Of a stretch of 64,000 bases of DNA, positions 43,180 to 52,352 are shown in pieces. The first letter of the stretch is position 1, and each line of letters opens with the position of its first letter. Both the position numbers and the translations under genes were made by a program. Source of the DNA: Pseudomonadota bacterium (lineage in GTDB: Bacteria; Pseudomonadota; Alphaproteobacteria; Reyranellales; Reyranellaceae); assembly GCA_018240745.1 (NCBI GenBank), contig JAFEFF010000202.1, forward strand, positions 105,347-169,346, given 5' to 3'. Under the pieces are notes generated by a model, which worked only from the letters and a program-made list of their open reading frames with translations, did no database searches and was not told the DNA's origin.

Positions 43180-44562
43180 TCACTTCAGCTGGTAAACCGG
43201 ATCGAGCATCGCTGCGGCGACGACCGCGCCCGGCGCACCGCCGGTGTCGACGGCATCGATCGGCTGGCGTGGCAACAAGGTGCGCATCAGTTCGTCAGCC
43301 TCGATGCCGGTGAGTGTGGCGGTGAGTTCCACGTCGCTGCCCGCGTTGCGCAAGCTGCGACCTTCGACCGGCCGCTTCATGGCACTGTCCATCGACGCGA
43401 CGGTCGTGGCCTCGATCATGCGGCGCAGGTACTGCTGGCGCAGCAGCAGCGTGTAGGTCGTGATCCAGCTCTCGCCGCCGGGCCAGCCTCTCACATTGGG
43501 CGGATCGAACGGCAACTGACCCAGGTTCTGCATCATGCGCGCGATCGGCGTCTTGTCGGGCACCGGCAGGCCAAGCAGATGCACCGAGCCCAACAGCAAA
43601 TCGATCGGTGACTTGATCAGCCCGCCGCGGTTCGCAGGATCGCGGAAAGCCGGAGACAGGAACATCGCCTTCAGCACCGGCTTCATCTCGTAGCCGCCAC
43701 CGCGCAGAACCTCGGCGAGCCGCTCGATCTCGGCGGCATCCGGCGCGAGCGAGACGAACTCGCGCCACAGCTTTTCGCAGACGAGCTCGGCGGTGCGCGG
43801 CTGCTCGAGCAGGATGTCGAGGATGTCGTTGCCGTCGAAATGGCCGGCCCGACCGAGAAAGCTTTTCTCGCCGCCATCGTGCCGCTCGACGCGGTTCATG
43901 AACGCACCGGTCTTGCGGTCGATCGTCCAGCCAGTGAAGGCACGCGCGGCGTTCCTGACGTCGGCTTCGCTGTAGCGGCCCTCGCCCAGGGTGAACAGCT
44001 CGAGCAGCTCGCGCGCGAAGTTCTCGTTGGGTTGCCCGGCGACCGAATCGGCGCCATCGAGATAGATCAGCATCGCCGGATCGCGGGCGACCGCCTTCAA
44101 CAACCGGGCGAAGTTGCCGAACGCCTCGCGTCGAAACAGCGCGTTCTGGCGAAAGAGCATCGCCGCGTCATGCACCTTGTCGAGCGACGAGGTGAAATGG
44201 TTGTGCCAGAACAGCGTCATGCGCTCGACCAGCGGCTGGTCGGTGGCGAGGATCTCCTCGACCCACCAGGTGGACAGCTCGCGGGCCTGCTCATCCGGAG
44301 TTCCGTTGAGCCAGTCCGGCGGCGCGGTCAGCGCGTTGCTGTGCCAGGTGGCGAGCAGCCGGTCCACCGCCGCGTCGCGGTCCATCGTCGCGACGGTGCG
44401 GATCTCGGCCGGCGTCGCCCCGAACGCCGCGCGTGAGAGCAGATGGCGGGCCTCGTCGAAGCCCATCCCGGCAGCGGCCAGGCCTGGCCGCACGGGCCAC
44501 AAGGCGGTCGTGCCCAGCGCCGCCACCCCGCCCACGAAATATCGTCGACCGAGAGCGACCAC
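43180..44562 (-). CDS. DUF1800 family protein
   Basis: About 460 residues from a GTG at 44562 with AGAGG upstream; it then begins VVALGRRYFVGGVAALGTTA, a twin-arginine-type signal. Family motifs: HLLSRAAFGATPAEI, RMTLFWHNHFTSSLDKV near residue 130, NENFARELLELFTLGEG near 210, and NVRGWPGGESWITTYTLL near 370. A longer ATG start at 44619 would overlap the upstream Spy-like gene by 37 bases. It is transcribed immediately before DUF1501. Confidence 0.85.
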   Translation of the reverse strand: MVALGRRYFVGGVAALGTTALWPVRPGLAAAGMGFDEARHLLSRAAFGATPAEIRTVATMDRDAAVDRLLATWHSNALTAPPDWLNGTPDEQARELSTWWVEEILATDQPLVERMTLFWHNHFTSSLDKVHDAAMLFRQNALFRREAFGNFARLLKAVARDPAMLIYLDGADSVAGQPNENFARELLELFTLGEGRYSEADVRNAARAFTGWTIDRKTGAFMNRVERHDGGEKSFLGRAGHFDGNDILDILLEQPRTAELVCEKLWREFVSLAPDAAEIERLAEVLRGGGYEMKPVLKAMFLSPAFRDPANRGGLIKSPIDLLLGSVHLLGLPVPDKTPIARMMQNLGQLPFDPPNVRGWPGGESWITTYTLLLRQQYLRRMIEATTVASMDSAMKRPVEGRSLRNAGSDVELTATLTGIEADELMRTLLPRQPIDAVDTGGAPGAVVAAAMLDPVYQLK

Positions 44563-44582
44563 GGGCCTCTGTTCCCGGCGGG

Positions 44583-45074
44583 CTATTGAGATGGACGCGG
44601 AGGCCGCTGCGAGCGCCATCCGGGCGGGCGGCCGTAACGCTCCGCCAGGATCTTGTGCAGTTCGTCGCGCTGCTCGGGCTTCAGCTTTTGCGCCATCTGG
44701 TCGATAGTGTGGAGGTTCTGCTTCTGCAGGTCCACGCGCAGCGCCATCATCTGGTCGACCAGCGAATCGATCTTCGCCATGTCGAACGAAGGTTTCTGCA
44801 GCTCGGCCGTCATCTCCTCGCGCACCTTGGCGATGTCGTGGAAGCGGTCGCGACGCGCGTTGGTGTACTGGTCGAACAGCGGCTGTAGCTCTTTCTTCTG
44901 AGCGTCGTCGAGCTTGAGATCGTGCCCCAGAGCCTCGAGCGGATTGCCCCAGCGCCCGCCTGCGTGGCGCGGCGGCGGCGGTTCGAACCAGCTATGAAAC
45001 ACGAAGCCCGCGAGGACGAACGCGTTGAGCAGCAACGACAGGCCAAGCAGGACCTGGGTAATCCGCAGCGACAT
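44583..45074 (-). CDS. periplasmic heavy-metal sensor / Spy-CpxP-like protein
   Basis: 163 residues with an N-terminal membrane anchor (VLLGLSLLLNAFVLAGFVF). Then come helices with the Spy/CpxP layout: 'LKLDDAQKKELQPLFDQYTNARRDRF' (LTxxQ-like) and a second 'QKLKPEQRDELHKILAE'. Such proteins act as periplasmic chaperones or metal sensors. Between the anti-sigma gene and DUF1800 it may feed into this sigma factor circuit. Confidence 0.8.
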   Translation of the reverse strand: MSLRITQVLLGLSLLLNAFVLAGFVFHSWFEPPPPRHAGGRWGNPLEALGHDLKLDDAQKKELQPLFDQYTNARRDRFHDIAKVREEMTAELQKPSFDMAKIDSLVDQMMALRVDLQKQNLHTIDQMAQKLKPEQRDELHKILAERYGRPPGWRSQRPPRPSQ

Positions 45075-45079
45075 CGGCG

Positions 45080-45613
45080 TCAGGTCGCGTCAGAGAACAG
45101 GTCGGCCAACTCGCCAGTGGTATCTCGGCCGAGCGGACGGATCGCCGTGCCGCTCGACGATTGGGACGAGGCGTAGATCGCCTCCTGGTATTGCTCGCTG
45201 ATTCCGCCGCCCAACATGAAGCCGACCGCGGCCACCACCACGGCACACGCGGCAAGCGCGCCGCGCCGAAAAGCCAGCCCCTGGCTGAAGTCCGGCAGCA
45301 GCGACTCCAGCCAGCCCTGGCGGGGCTGGCGTTCGGCCGGGAAGCCGACCAGCGCCTGTGCCCGCACAGACATCCGCGCCGGCGCCGCCGGCAAGGGCTT
45401 GCTCAGAATGTCAGCCAGATCGAGAGCAGCCTGCCGCAGGGCCGGATCGGCCGTCACGGCCTCATCGATCCGCGCTGCCTCGGCCTCAGTCAGGTTTCCT
45501 TCCAGCCAGGCCGCGAAATCCATGTCCGACACGGCCGCCGGCGCGACCGGCCGCTCGGTGGCGAGGCTTCGCCACAGGGCCTTGTCGTCCAGAGGAGTGC
45601 GTTCCGTGCTCAT
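45080..45613 (-). CDS. anti-sigma factor-like membrane protein
   Basis: 177 residues. A cytoplasmic N-terminal part begins with 'FAAWLEGNLTEAEAARIDEAVTADPALRQAA', the pattern of zinc-less anti-sigma domains (core AAWLEGNLTEAEAARID). One membrane helix (LAACAVVVAAVGFMLGGGI) follows around residue 125, then a short periplasmic tail. It directly follows the ECF sigma gene and presumably holds that sigma factor inactive. Confidence 0.78.
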   Translation of the reverse strand: MSTERTPLDDKALWRSLATERPVAPAAVSDMDFAAWLEGNLTEAEAARIDEAVTADPALRQAALDLADILSKPLPAAPARMSVRAQALVGFPAERQPRQGWLESLLPDFSQGLAFRRGALAACAVVVAAVGFMLGGGISEQYQEAIYASSQSSSGTAIRPLGRDTTGELADLFSDAT

Positions 45614-45663
45614 TAGTCTCTCCTGCCATACCTTACGCCACCGGGAGGGGATTCATCCCCTCC

Positions 45664-46209
45664 TCAAGGCGGCTCCCCCCTAAAATGTTCGCGCAGCCGC
45701 AAGAGTGCCTTGTGGTGCGTACTCCGCACGGTTTGGGCATCAATCCTCAGTAACTGTGCAATCTCGGCCACGTCCCTTTCCTCATCATATAGGCATCTGA
45801 GGATCAGGGTTTGGCGCTCCGTCAGCAATCCGTCGGGAATTTTCAGCTTCTCGACATGCCGGTCCTCGACCGCCAGGACGGCCTCGGGGACTTCGTCGAT
45901 CGGCGCCGTGGCCTGGCGGCGGCGGCGCGCGAAATCCACCGCCGCCGAGCGCGCGACCACCGCCAGCCAGGTCGACAGCCCGGCCCGGGTCGGGTCGTAG
46001 GTCTTGAGCAGCCGGAAGTCGTTCGCACACAGACGAACGAACACATCCTGCGCGGCATCCATGACATCGTCCTCGCTCAGGCGGTACGTCGAAAGCGTCC
46101 GGCGCGCCACCGCATTGATGAGCGGCGAAGCGGCCGCCACGAACGCATCCCAGGTGCGCTTGTGTCCCGCCGCGAGTGACCGCAGGTCGATCTGGCTGAG
46201 TTCCGTCAC
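45664..46209 (-). CDS. ECF RNA polymerase sigma factor
   Basis: 181 residues from a GTG. Region 2 shows DDVMDAAQDVFVRLCAND and 'YDPTRAGLSTWLAVVARSAAVDFARRRR'; region 4 shows LLTERQTLILRCLYDEERDVAEIAQLLRID followed by a recognition helix 'TVRSTHHKALLRLREH'. It should direct transcription of its own operon (anti-sigma, Spy-like, DUF1800, DUF1501). No target promoter can be named from one sequence. Confidence 0.9.
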   Translation of the reverse strand: MTELSQIDLRSLAAGHKRTWDAFVAAASPLINAVARRTLSTYRLSEDDVMDAAQDVFVRLCANDFRLLKTYDPTRAGLSTWLAVVARSAAVDFARRRRQATAPIDEVPEAVLAVEDRHVEKLKIPDGLLTERQTLILRCLYDEERDVAEIAQLLRIDAQTVRSTHHKALLRLREHFRGEPP

Positions 46210-46315
46210 GCCCGCGTTCCGTCGTCGTTCATTGTCCGTCCGCAGAGCAGTCTAACAGGGTTTGTGGCGAAATGAGGCCCCGCTACAGTCGGTGCGCCTC
46301 AACCAAGGAAGCGTA

Positions 46316-47872
46316 ATGAGTGAATCGCTGACACGGCAATTCAAGGTCACCAAGCACGCAGTGCGTGGAAAAGGTGTGGTCGTCGCCCAGAACGCCCGCG
46401 CCGCCGAGGTCGGCGCCGACATCCTGCGCCGAGGCGGCAATGCCATCGACGCCGCCGTCGCCACGGGCATGGCGATCGGCGCTCTCGAGCCGTGGATGAG
46501 CGGCATCGGCGGCGTCGGCTTCATGACCCTGTGGAGCGCCAGGGAGAAGCGCGCTTTCACGGTCAGCTATGGACCGGTCTCGGCCAGGAAGCTCGACGTC
46601 TCACAGTACAAGATCGTCGGCCCCGGCCCCGCCAATCCCTTCGCCTGGCCGGATATCCACAACCAGAACAACGAGGTCGGCTACCACTCGATTGCCGTGC
46701 CCGGCATGGTCGCGGGCCACGGCAAGGTGCTCGAGCGCTTCGGCACGATGAAATGGAAGGACGTGCTGGCGCCCGGTATCGCGCTTGCCGAGCGCGGCAT
46801 GCAACTCGACTGGTACATGCAGGTGATGATCGCCAACGGCGCGGAGCACCTGTCGAAGTTCCCCGCCTCGAAGGCCGCCTATCTCTGCGACGACGGCCGC
46901 GTGCCGACCAGCGACTGGCAGGGCACCCCGCGCTACCTGCCGCTCGGCAATCTCGGCCAGACCATGCGGCGCCTGGCCGATGGCGGCCCGCGCGAGTTCT
47001 ACGAAGGCAGCCTGGCGCGCGACATCGTCGCCGACCTGCAGGCTGGTGGCTCGGCGATCTCGCTCGACGATCTCTCCTCCTACCAGGCCGCGATCGTCGA
47101 CCCGCTCTCCTTCGAGCATCACGGCGTCACGTTCAATGTCGCAGGCGGATTGACCGCGGGACCGACCCTGCGGCGCACGCTCGAGCTCGCGGGCGACCGC
47201 ACCAGGGGCAAGGGCGTCCCCGACGCCGAGTTCTTCGTCGCCATCGCCGACGGCATGCACACAGCTTACGTCGAGCGCCTGAAGACGCTGGGCGACAAGC
47301 CCAACAACACCAGCACGACGCATTTCTGCGTCGCCGACTCCGAAGGCAACATGGTGGCGCTGACCCAGACGCTGATGTCGCTGTTCGGCTCCGGCGTGAT
47401 GCTGCCCAGGACCGGCATCACCATGAACAACGGCATGCTGTGGTTCGATCCGGAGGCCGGCCGGCCGAACTCGATCGCGCCCGGCAAACGTCCCCTGTGC
47501 AACATCTGCCCCGTCGTCGTGGTCAAGGATGGCCAGCCGTGGTTCTGCATCGGCGCTTCGGGCGGCCGGCGCATCGTGCCGGCGGTGACCCAGCTCAGCC
47601 TCATGATGATCGACCGCGGGCTGGATGTGGAGGCGGCGTTCCATCAGCCGCGCGTCGACGTCTCCGGTGTCGGTCCGATCCGCGTCGACCGCACGCTGTC
47701 CGAGGCGGTGAAGAAGGCGATCGCCGACAAGCAGCCGATCGTCGAGGTCGACGCCCAGATCGCGCCGCTCGGCTTCGCCAACCCGTCGTGCATCGTGCGC
47801 GATCCAAGGACCGGCGAGCTCACCGGCATGAACGAGGTGATGTCGCCATGGGCTGGCGGCGCAGCGCAGTAG
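46316..47872 (+). CDS. gamma-glutamyltransferase family protein
   Basis: 518 residues of the Ntn-hydrolase family. The N-terminal GVVVAQNARAAEVGADILRRGGNAIDAAVAT is typical (core GGNAIDAAVA). The autoprocessing threonine is in NNTSTTHFCVADSEGN at about residue 338, followed by MNNGMLWFDP and the GASGGRRI loop near 420. It lacks a signal peptide, so it may act in the cytoplasm. AAGGAAG precedes the ATG. It is followed by a periplasmic binding protein gene that overlaps its end. Confidence 0.9.
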   Translation: MSESLTRQFKVTKHAVRGKGVVVAQNARAAEVGADILRRGGNAIDAAVATGMAIGALEPWMSGIGGVGFMTLWSAREKRAFTVSYGPVSARKLDVSQYKIVGPGPANPFAWPDIHNQNNEVGYHSIAVPGMVAGHGKVLERFGTMKWKDVLAPGIALAERGMQLDWYMQVMIANGAEHLSKFPASKAAYLCDDGRVPTSDWQGTPRYLPLGNLGQTMRRLADGGPREFYEGSLARDIVADLQAGGSAISLDDLSSYQAAIVDPLSFEHHGVTFNVAGGLTAGPTLRRTLELAGDRTRGKGVPDAEFFVAIADGMHTAYVERLKTLGDKPNNTSTTHFCVADSEGNMVALTQTLMSLFGSGVMLPRTGITMNNGMLWFDPEAGRPNSIAPGKRPLCNICPVVVVKDGQPWFCIGASGGRRIVPAVTQLSLMMIDRGLDVEAAFHQPRVDVSGVGPIRVDRTLSEAVKKAIADKQPIVEVDAQIAPLGFANPSCIVRDPRTGELTGMNEVMSPWAGGAAQ

Positions 47873-48981
47873 CCCTGGCGTTCTGCGCCTGTGCCGTCCC
47901 GGCCCGGGCGCAGGACGTGCGCCTGCCGGTGCTCGTGCCGCTCACCGGCTTCGTCGCCCTCGAAGGCACCAGCCAGAAGAACGGCGCGCTGCTCGCCACG
48001 AAGGAACTTGCCGCCGGCGGATTCGAGATCACGCCGGAAGTCCTGGATACGGCTGCGACCCCGGAAGCGGCGGTCAACGCCTGGACGCGCGCGGTCGGCG
48101 ATCCGCCGCCGCTCGCCGTGGTCGGCCCGATCCTCGGCACGCAGATGCTGGCGCTGCTGCCGCTCGCCAAGGAGCGCGACGTGCCGCTGATCACCATCTC
48201 AGGCACCGCGAGGCTGAGCGAGATGGGCGTGCCCCAGCTCTTCCGCTTCTTTCCCAGCGACGCGACGGTGAAGGTCGCGCACGCCCGCTACGTCGTCGAG
48301 AAGCTCGGCGCCAGGCGGCCGGCCGTGATCTACCAGAGCACCGCCTACGGCCAGTCGGGCCGCGAGCAGCTGGCCAAGACCTTCGCCGAACTGAAGACGC
48401 CGCCGGTGCTCGAGGAGAGCGTCGCCACGACCGTCAACGACCTCACCCCGGCACTGCTGCGTGCCAAGGCAGCCAACGCCGACGTGCTGGTGCTGCACCT
48501 GCACGCGCCCTCGACGGTGCTGGCGATACGCCAGGCACGGCAGCTCCTGCCGAACCTGCCGATCGTCGCCGGCTCGGCGATTCACCAGCCAGCCACCGCG
48601 GCGCTGCTGGAACCGGCCGAACTGAAAGGCGTCTGCGCCGAGACCGCCGCCTCGCCCGTCGCCGCGGCGACGCCCGCGATGCGTGCCTTCCTCGATGCCT
48701 ATCGCGCCACGTACAAGAGCGATCCCGACGCTTACGCAGCGGCGCAATATGACGGTGTGCGCATGCTCGCCGACGTGATCGCCACTCTGCGACGCGGCGG
48801 CGGGCCGGTGACGCCAACCAGGGTGCGCGAGAAACTTTCAGTGTCCCGATACGAGGGCGTGGTCACGACGTATTGGTCTGACGGCAAGGGCGACATGACG
48901 CGCGATGCCGAGATCGTCTGCTTCGACGGTACGGATCGCGTGCCCCGCCCGGTGGCGCGCTACTCGTTCCCGCCCCGCTGA
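47848..48981 (+). CDS. branched-chain amino acid-type ABC substrate-binding protein
   Basis: 377 residues with a signal peptide (MGWRRSAVALAFCACAVPARAQ). The mature part has the LivK-type type I fold, with 'VPLTGFVALEGTSQKNGALLATKELAAGG' (core LTGFVALEG) and 'VVGPILGTQMLALLPLAKERDVPLI'. It overlaps the end of the gamma-glutamyltransferase by 25 bases. No permease or ATPase is adjacent, so it is an orphan binding protein, possibly delivering a glutamyl compound or peptide. Confidence 0.82.
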   Translation: MGWRRSAVALAFCACAVPARAQDVRLPVLVPLTGFVALEGTSQKNGALLATKELAAGGFEITPEVLDTAATPEAAVNAWTRAVGDPPPLAVVGPILGTQMLALLPLAKERDVPLITISGTARLSEMGVPQLFRFFPSDATVKVAHARYVVEKLGARRPAVIYQSTAYGQSGREQLAKTFAELKTPPVLEESVATTVNDLTPALLRAKAANADVLVLHLHAPSTVLAIRQARQLLPNLPIVAGSAIHQPATAALLEPAELKGVCAETAASPVAAATPAMRAFLDAYRATYKSDPDAYAAAQYDGVRMLADVIATLRRGGGPVTPTRVREKLSVSRYEGVVTTYWSDGKGDMTRDAEIVCFDGTDRVPRPVARYSFPPR

Positions 48982-49183
48982 CAGCCTGCACGGACCGCCC
49001 GGCGTTCCGGTATCATTACGGCGTCGATGCCGGTTTTCGCACGGTGCTGGAGTTTGCCGCGGATGCAAGCTTCGGCGTTTCGCCGATGACCGATAGGGAG
49101 GGCGGCCGCGCAATGATCCATGCCTTCTGTGGGCCACTTTTCCGTTCCAACGGGCAGGGAGACATCCCACCTCTTGGCCGCCT

Positions 49184-50617
49184 GTGACGACGATAGCTCC
49201 TCCTCCACCCGCCCTGCCGACCGACACGATCAGGAGGCTGCTGCCGTGGCTGGTCGCGGTCGCCTTCTTCATGCAGTCGCTCGACACGACGATCCTCAAC
49301 ACGGCGGTGCCGACGATCGCCCAGGCGATGAACATCACGCCGCTCGACATGAAGTCGGTGCTCGCCTGCTACACGCTGAGCCTTGCCGTCTTCATCCCGA
49401 TCAGCGGCTGGATGGCCGATCGCTTCGGCACACGGCGCGTCTTCGCCTCGGCGATCGGGCTATTCACCCTCGGCTCCCTGCTGTGCGGCCTGTCGGTCGA
49501 CATCGACATGCTGGTCGCCTGCCGCGTCATCCAGGGCATGGGCGGAGCGATGATGGTACCGGTCGGGCGCATGACGATGGTGCGCACCTTCCCGAAATCG
49601 GAGCTCGTGCGCGCCATGAGCTTCGTGTCGATCCCCAGCCTGATCGGACCGATGCTCGGTCCGGTGATCGGCGGCCTGATCGTGCACTACCTGCATTGGA
49701 GCATGGTGTTCCTGGTCAACCTGCCGGTCGGCGCGCTCGGCCTCTTCATGGTGTGGCGCTTCCTGCCCGACTATCGCCAGGACAAGCACCATGCGCTCGA
49801 CGTCGTCGGCTTCATCCTGTTCGGTTCGGGCATTGCGCTGCTCTCCTACGTGCTCGAAGTGTTCGGCGAGCACCGGCTGGGCGACTTCGAGATCCTCGGG
49901 CTGCTGGCGATCTCGGCCGTGCTGCTGGCGGGCTACGGCGTCAATGCAATGCACGTCCAGCGCCCGCTGCTGCGGCTCGAGCTGTTCCGGTTGCGCACCT
50001 TCCGTGCTGCTGTCGGCGGCAGCTTCTTCAGCCGGCTTGGCCTCGGCGGCCTGCCCTTCCTGTTTCCGCTGCTCTACCAGATCGGGCTCGGCTACTCGGC
50101 GGTCGAGTCGGGCCTGCTGGTGATGCCGCAGGCGATGGCCGCGATCGGGCTCAAGCTGGTCGTATCGCGGATCCTGTCGCGCTTCGGCTATCGCACGGTG
50201 CTGCTCGGCAACACGCTGATCCTCGGCGTTCTGATCATGGGCTTCGCTACCATCGATGTCGGCACGCCGGCGTGGCGCATCGCGCTGCAGGCCTTCGTGC
50301 TGGGGTTCTTCACCTCGACCCAGTACACCAGCATGAACACGCTGGTTTACGCCGACGTCACGGCGCAGGAGACCAGCGCCGCGAGCACGATCGCCAGCAC
50401 CGGCCAGCAGATGTCGATCAGCTTCGGTGTCGCCGGCGCTTCGCTGATCGCCGCCACGTTCGTGCCCGAAGAGCTGCGCGGCAATCCGACAGCCCTGATC
50501 CACGGCGTGCACCAGGCCTTCATCGTGCTCGCGATCATGACCATCGTCTCATCGGTCGTGTTCATGCAGCTCAAGCGCGACGACGGCGGTTCCGTCAGCC
50601 GCTACAAGGCGGGCTGA
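49184..50617 (+). CDS. MFS drug efflux transporter (EmrB/QacA type, DHA2)
   Basis: 477 residues with about 14 membrane helices. The helix 1 motif SLDTTILNTAVPTIA and the A-motif GWMADRFGTRRVF are typical of the DHA2 drug:H+ antiporters; 'SLIGPMLGPVIGG' is motif C in helix 5. Starts at a GTG. It lacks an adjacent EmrA-type membrane fusion protein, so efflux would be across the inner membrane. Confidence 0.88.
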   Translation: MTTIAPPPPALPTDTIRRLLPWLVAVAFFMQSLDTTILNTAVPTIAQAMNITPLDMKSVLACYTLSLAVFIPISGWMADRFGTRRVFASAIGLFTLGSLLCGLSVDIDMLVACRVIQGMGGAMMVPVGRMTMVRTFPKSELVRAMSFVSIPSLIGPMLGPVIGGLIVHYLHWSMVFLVNLPVGALGLFMVWRFLPDYRQDKHHALDVVGFILFGSGIALLSYVLEVFGEHRLGDFEILGLLAISAVLLAGYGVNAMHVQRPLLRLELFRLRTFRAAVGGSFFSRLGLGGLPFLFPLLYQIGLGYSAVESGLLVMPQAMAAIGLKLVVSRILSRFGYRTVLLGNTLILGVLIMGFATIDVGTPAWRIALQAFVLGFFTSTQYTSMNTLVYADVTAQETSAASTIASTGQQMSISFGVAGASLIAATFVPEELRGNPTALIHGVHQAFIVLAIMTIVSSVVFMQLKRDDGGSVSRYKAG

Positions 50618-50655
50618 CGTCCAGGCCGACGGTTAGCATCCCCAGGCGCGCGTGC

Positions 50656-51327
50656 TCACAGCAGGCTGGCACCGACGTTGATGGTGAGCGCGAGGATTGC
50701 CGTGTTGAAGGCGAAGGCGATCACGCCATGCGCCAGGCTCACCATGCGCATCTGGTGCGTCGTCGTATCGATGTCGGCGGTCTGACAGGCGCAACCGATC
50801 ACGAAAGAGTAGTAGAGGAAGTCGCGGTAGTCGGGCTTGTGCTCGCCCGGGAAGTCGAGCCCGCCCGGCGGACGGTGATCGTGCGGTCGATAGTAGATGT
50901 TGGCGTAGTGCAGCGCGAAGACCGTGTGGGTGAAGCTCCAACTCAGCGCAACCGTAATGCCGGTGATGGTGAGCCCGAGCGCCAGCGGCGCATGGCCCGA
51001 CTTGATGGCCGCCAGCTCGGCGAAGATCGCGGCGAAGCTTGCTGCGGCGCTCACGACCACCACTGCCATGATCACCCAGTCGCTCTGGTCGTAGAGGGCT
51101 GCCCGGGCCCGGCAGGTTTCGACGTCCGAGCCGAAGACCGTCACCAGGGTAAACCCCACATAGCCGGCGGCGGTCAGGTCCCAGGCCAACAGCAGCCGGG
51201 TTGCCGGGCGCATCGACGACGGCAGGACCGCCAGCAGCACCAGCCCCGCCAGCGCGGCCAAGAGAAGCCGGCGCCGCGCGAGCAGCATCCGGCCCAGGCG
51301 GGTGCGAAAGGACGCCAATTTGGTCAA
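50656..51327 (-). CDS. DUF1345 family membrane protein
   Basis: About 223 residues from a TTG with AAGGA eight bases upstream. It has five to six membrane helices and the DUF1345 features ESTHTVFALHYANIYYR-like (here SFTHTVFALHYANIYYR), 'DYRDFLYYSFVIGCACQTADIDTTT' (core YYSFVIGCACQTADI) and RMVSLAHGVIAFAFN. Function unknown. Confidence 0.85.
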   Translation of the reverse strand: MTKLASFRTRLGRMLLARRRLLLAALAGLVLLAVLPSSMRPATRLLLAWDLTAAGYVGFTLVTVFGSDVETCRARAALYDQSDWVIMAVVVVSAAASFAAIFAELAAIKSGHAPLALGLTITGITVALSWSFTHTVFALHYANIYYRPHDHRPPGGLDFPGEHKPDYRDFLYYSFVIGCACQTADIDTTTHQMRMVSLAHGVIAFAFNTAILALTINVGASLL

Positions 51328-51470
51328 TGAAATAGTCCTTATATGAAACCAACTGCGTTTGGCGGCGCCACCGACCTCGAATCCGCAGCCTTTCCCTTGC
51401 CGGTCCTGTGGATGAACGCTAAACACACGACCGTCATTTTGTCGCAAGCGGCGCGGGGGAAAAAGGCAGC

Positions 51471-52253
51471 ATGGCGACGAAGAAGAAAGCCACGTCGGCG
51501 TCGCGGTCCGCTGTCGGTTCGACCGCCAAGCACCTGAACGGCAAGGCAAATCACGGTCGTGCCTCGGGTACGGCGGAATCACGCGACACGGCGCGCCTGC
51601 TGCTCGACATCGAAGCCATCCACTGCCGGCCGGACAACCCGTACATCTTCACCTCCGGCCGCGCGAGCCCCGTCTATATCGACTGCCGGAAGATCATTTC
51701 CTTCCCCGAGGCGCGCGCCAGGATCATGCAGCACGCCCACAAGGCGATCGACCGCGAGATCGGCTGGAGCAAGATCGACGTGGTGGCGGGTGGCGAGACG
51801 GCGGGGATCCCGTTCGCCGCGTTCCTCGCCGCACTTGCGAAGAAACCGATGGTCTACGTGCGCAAGCAGCCGAAAGGCTTCGGCCGCATGGCGCAGATCG
51901 AAGGCGACCTCAAGCCGAACAAGCGCGTGCTGCTGGTCGAGGATCTCGCGACCGATGGCGGCAGCAAGCTGGTGTTCATCGATGCACTGAAGAAGGCCGA
52001 GGCCAGGGTCACCGACTGCTTCGTGATCTTCCACTACGGCATCTTCCCGCAGAGCGTGGAGACGCTGGCGGTCGCCGGCGTGAAGCTGCATGCGCTGGCC
52101 ACCTGGTGGGACGCGCTCGAGGCCGCGGCAAAGGGCAAGTACTTCGACGAGAAGGGCCTCGCCGAGACACGCGCCTTCCTCGAGGCACCCGAGCAGTGGT
52201 CGGCCAACCACGGCGGCCGGCCACCGGTGTCGCGCCCGACGCTGGGCCGCTGA
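51471..52253 (+). CDS. pyrE: orotate phosphoribosyltransferase
   Basis: 260 residues. [28 protein letters not shown] and the PRPP-binding motif [14 protein letters not shown] near residue 160 identify PyrE, which makes orotidine 5'-phosphate in pyrimidine synthesis. The first 38 residues are a Ser/Ala/Lys-rich extension not expected in the family; a later start is possible but none has a better ribosome site. Confidence 0.9.
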   Translation: MATKKKATSASRSAVGSTAKHLNGKANHGRASGTAESRDTARLLLDIEAIHCRPDNPYIFTSGRASPVYIDCRKIISFPEARARIMQHAHKAIDREIGWSKIDVVAGGETAGIPFAAFLAALAKKPMVYVRKQPKGFGRMAQIEGDLKPNKRVLLVEDLATDGGSKLVFIDALKKAEARVTDCFVIFHYGIFPQSVETLAVAGVKLHALATWWDALEAAAKGKYFDEKGLAETRAFLEAPEQWSANHGGRPPVSRPTLGR

Positions 52254-52270
52254 CCGGACATCGCTGCAAA

Positions 52271-52312
52271 CCCGTTGCTGAAAACCCATTGCTGAAAACC
52301 CATTGCCGAAAA
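52271..52312. repeat. 14-bp tandem repeat, three units
   Basis: Units CCCGTTGCTGAAAA, CCCATTGCTGAAAA and CCCATTGCCGAAAA are directly adjacent, 18 bases after the pyrE stop. A GACAGCC/GGCTGTC hairpin follows at 52317-52334. Confidence 0.85.
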
Positions 52313-52316
52313 CCAT

Positions 52317-52334
52317 GACAGCCTGCGGGCTGTC
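52317..52334 (+). terminator. hairpin after pyrE
   Basis: GACAGCC, loop TGCG, GGCTGTC. No U-run follows, so factor-independent termination is uncertain; it may be an mRNA end structure. Confidence 0.4.
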
Positions 52335-52352
52335 GTGCGACGGTGGGCGCCG

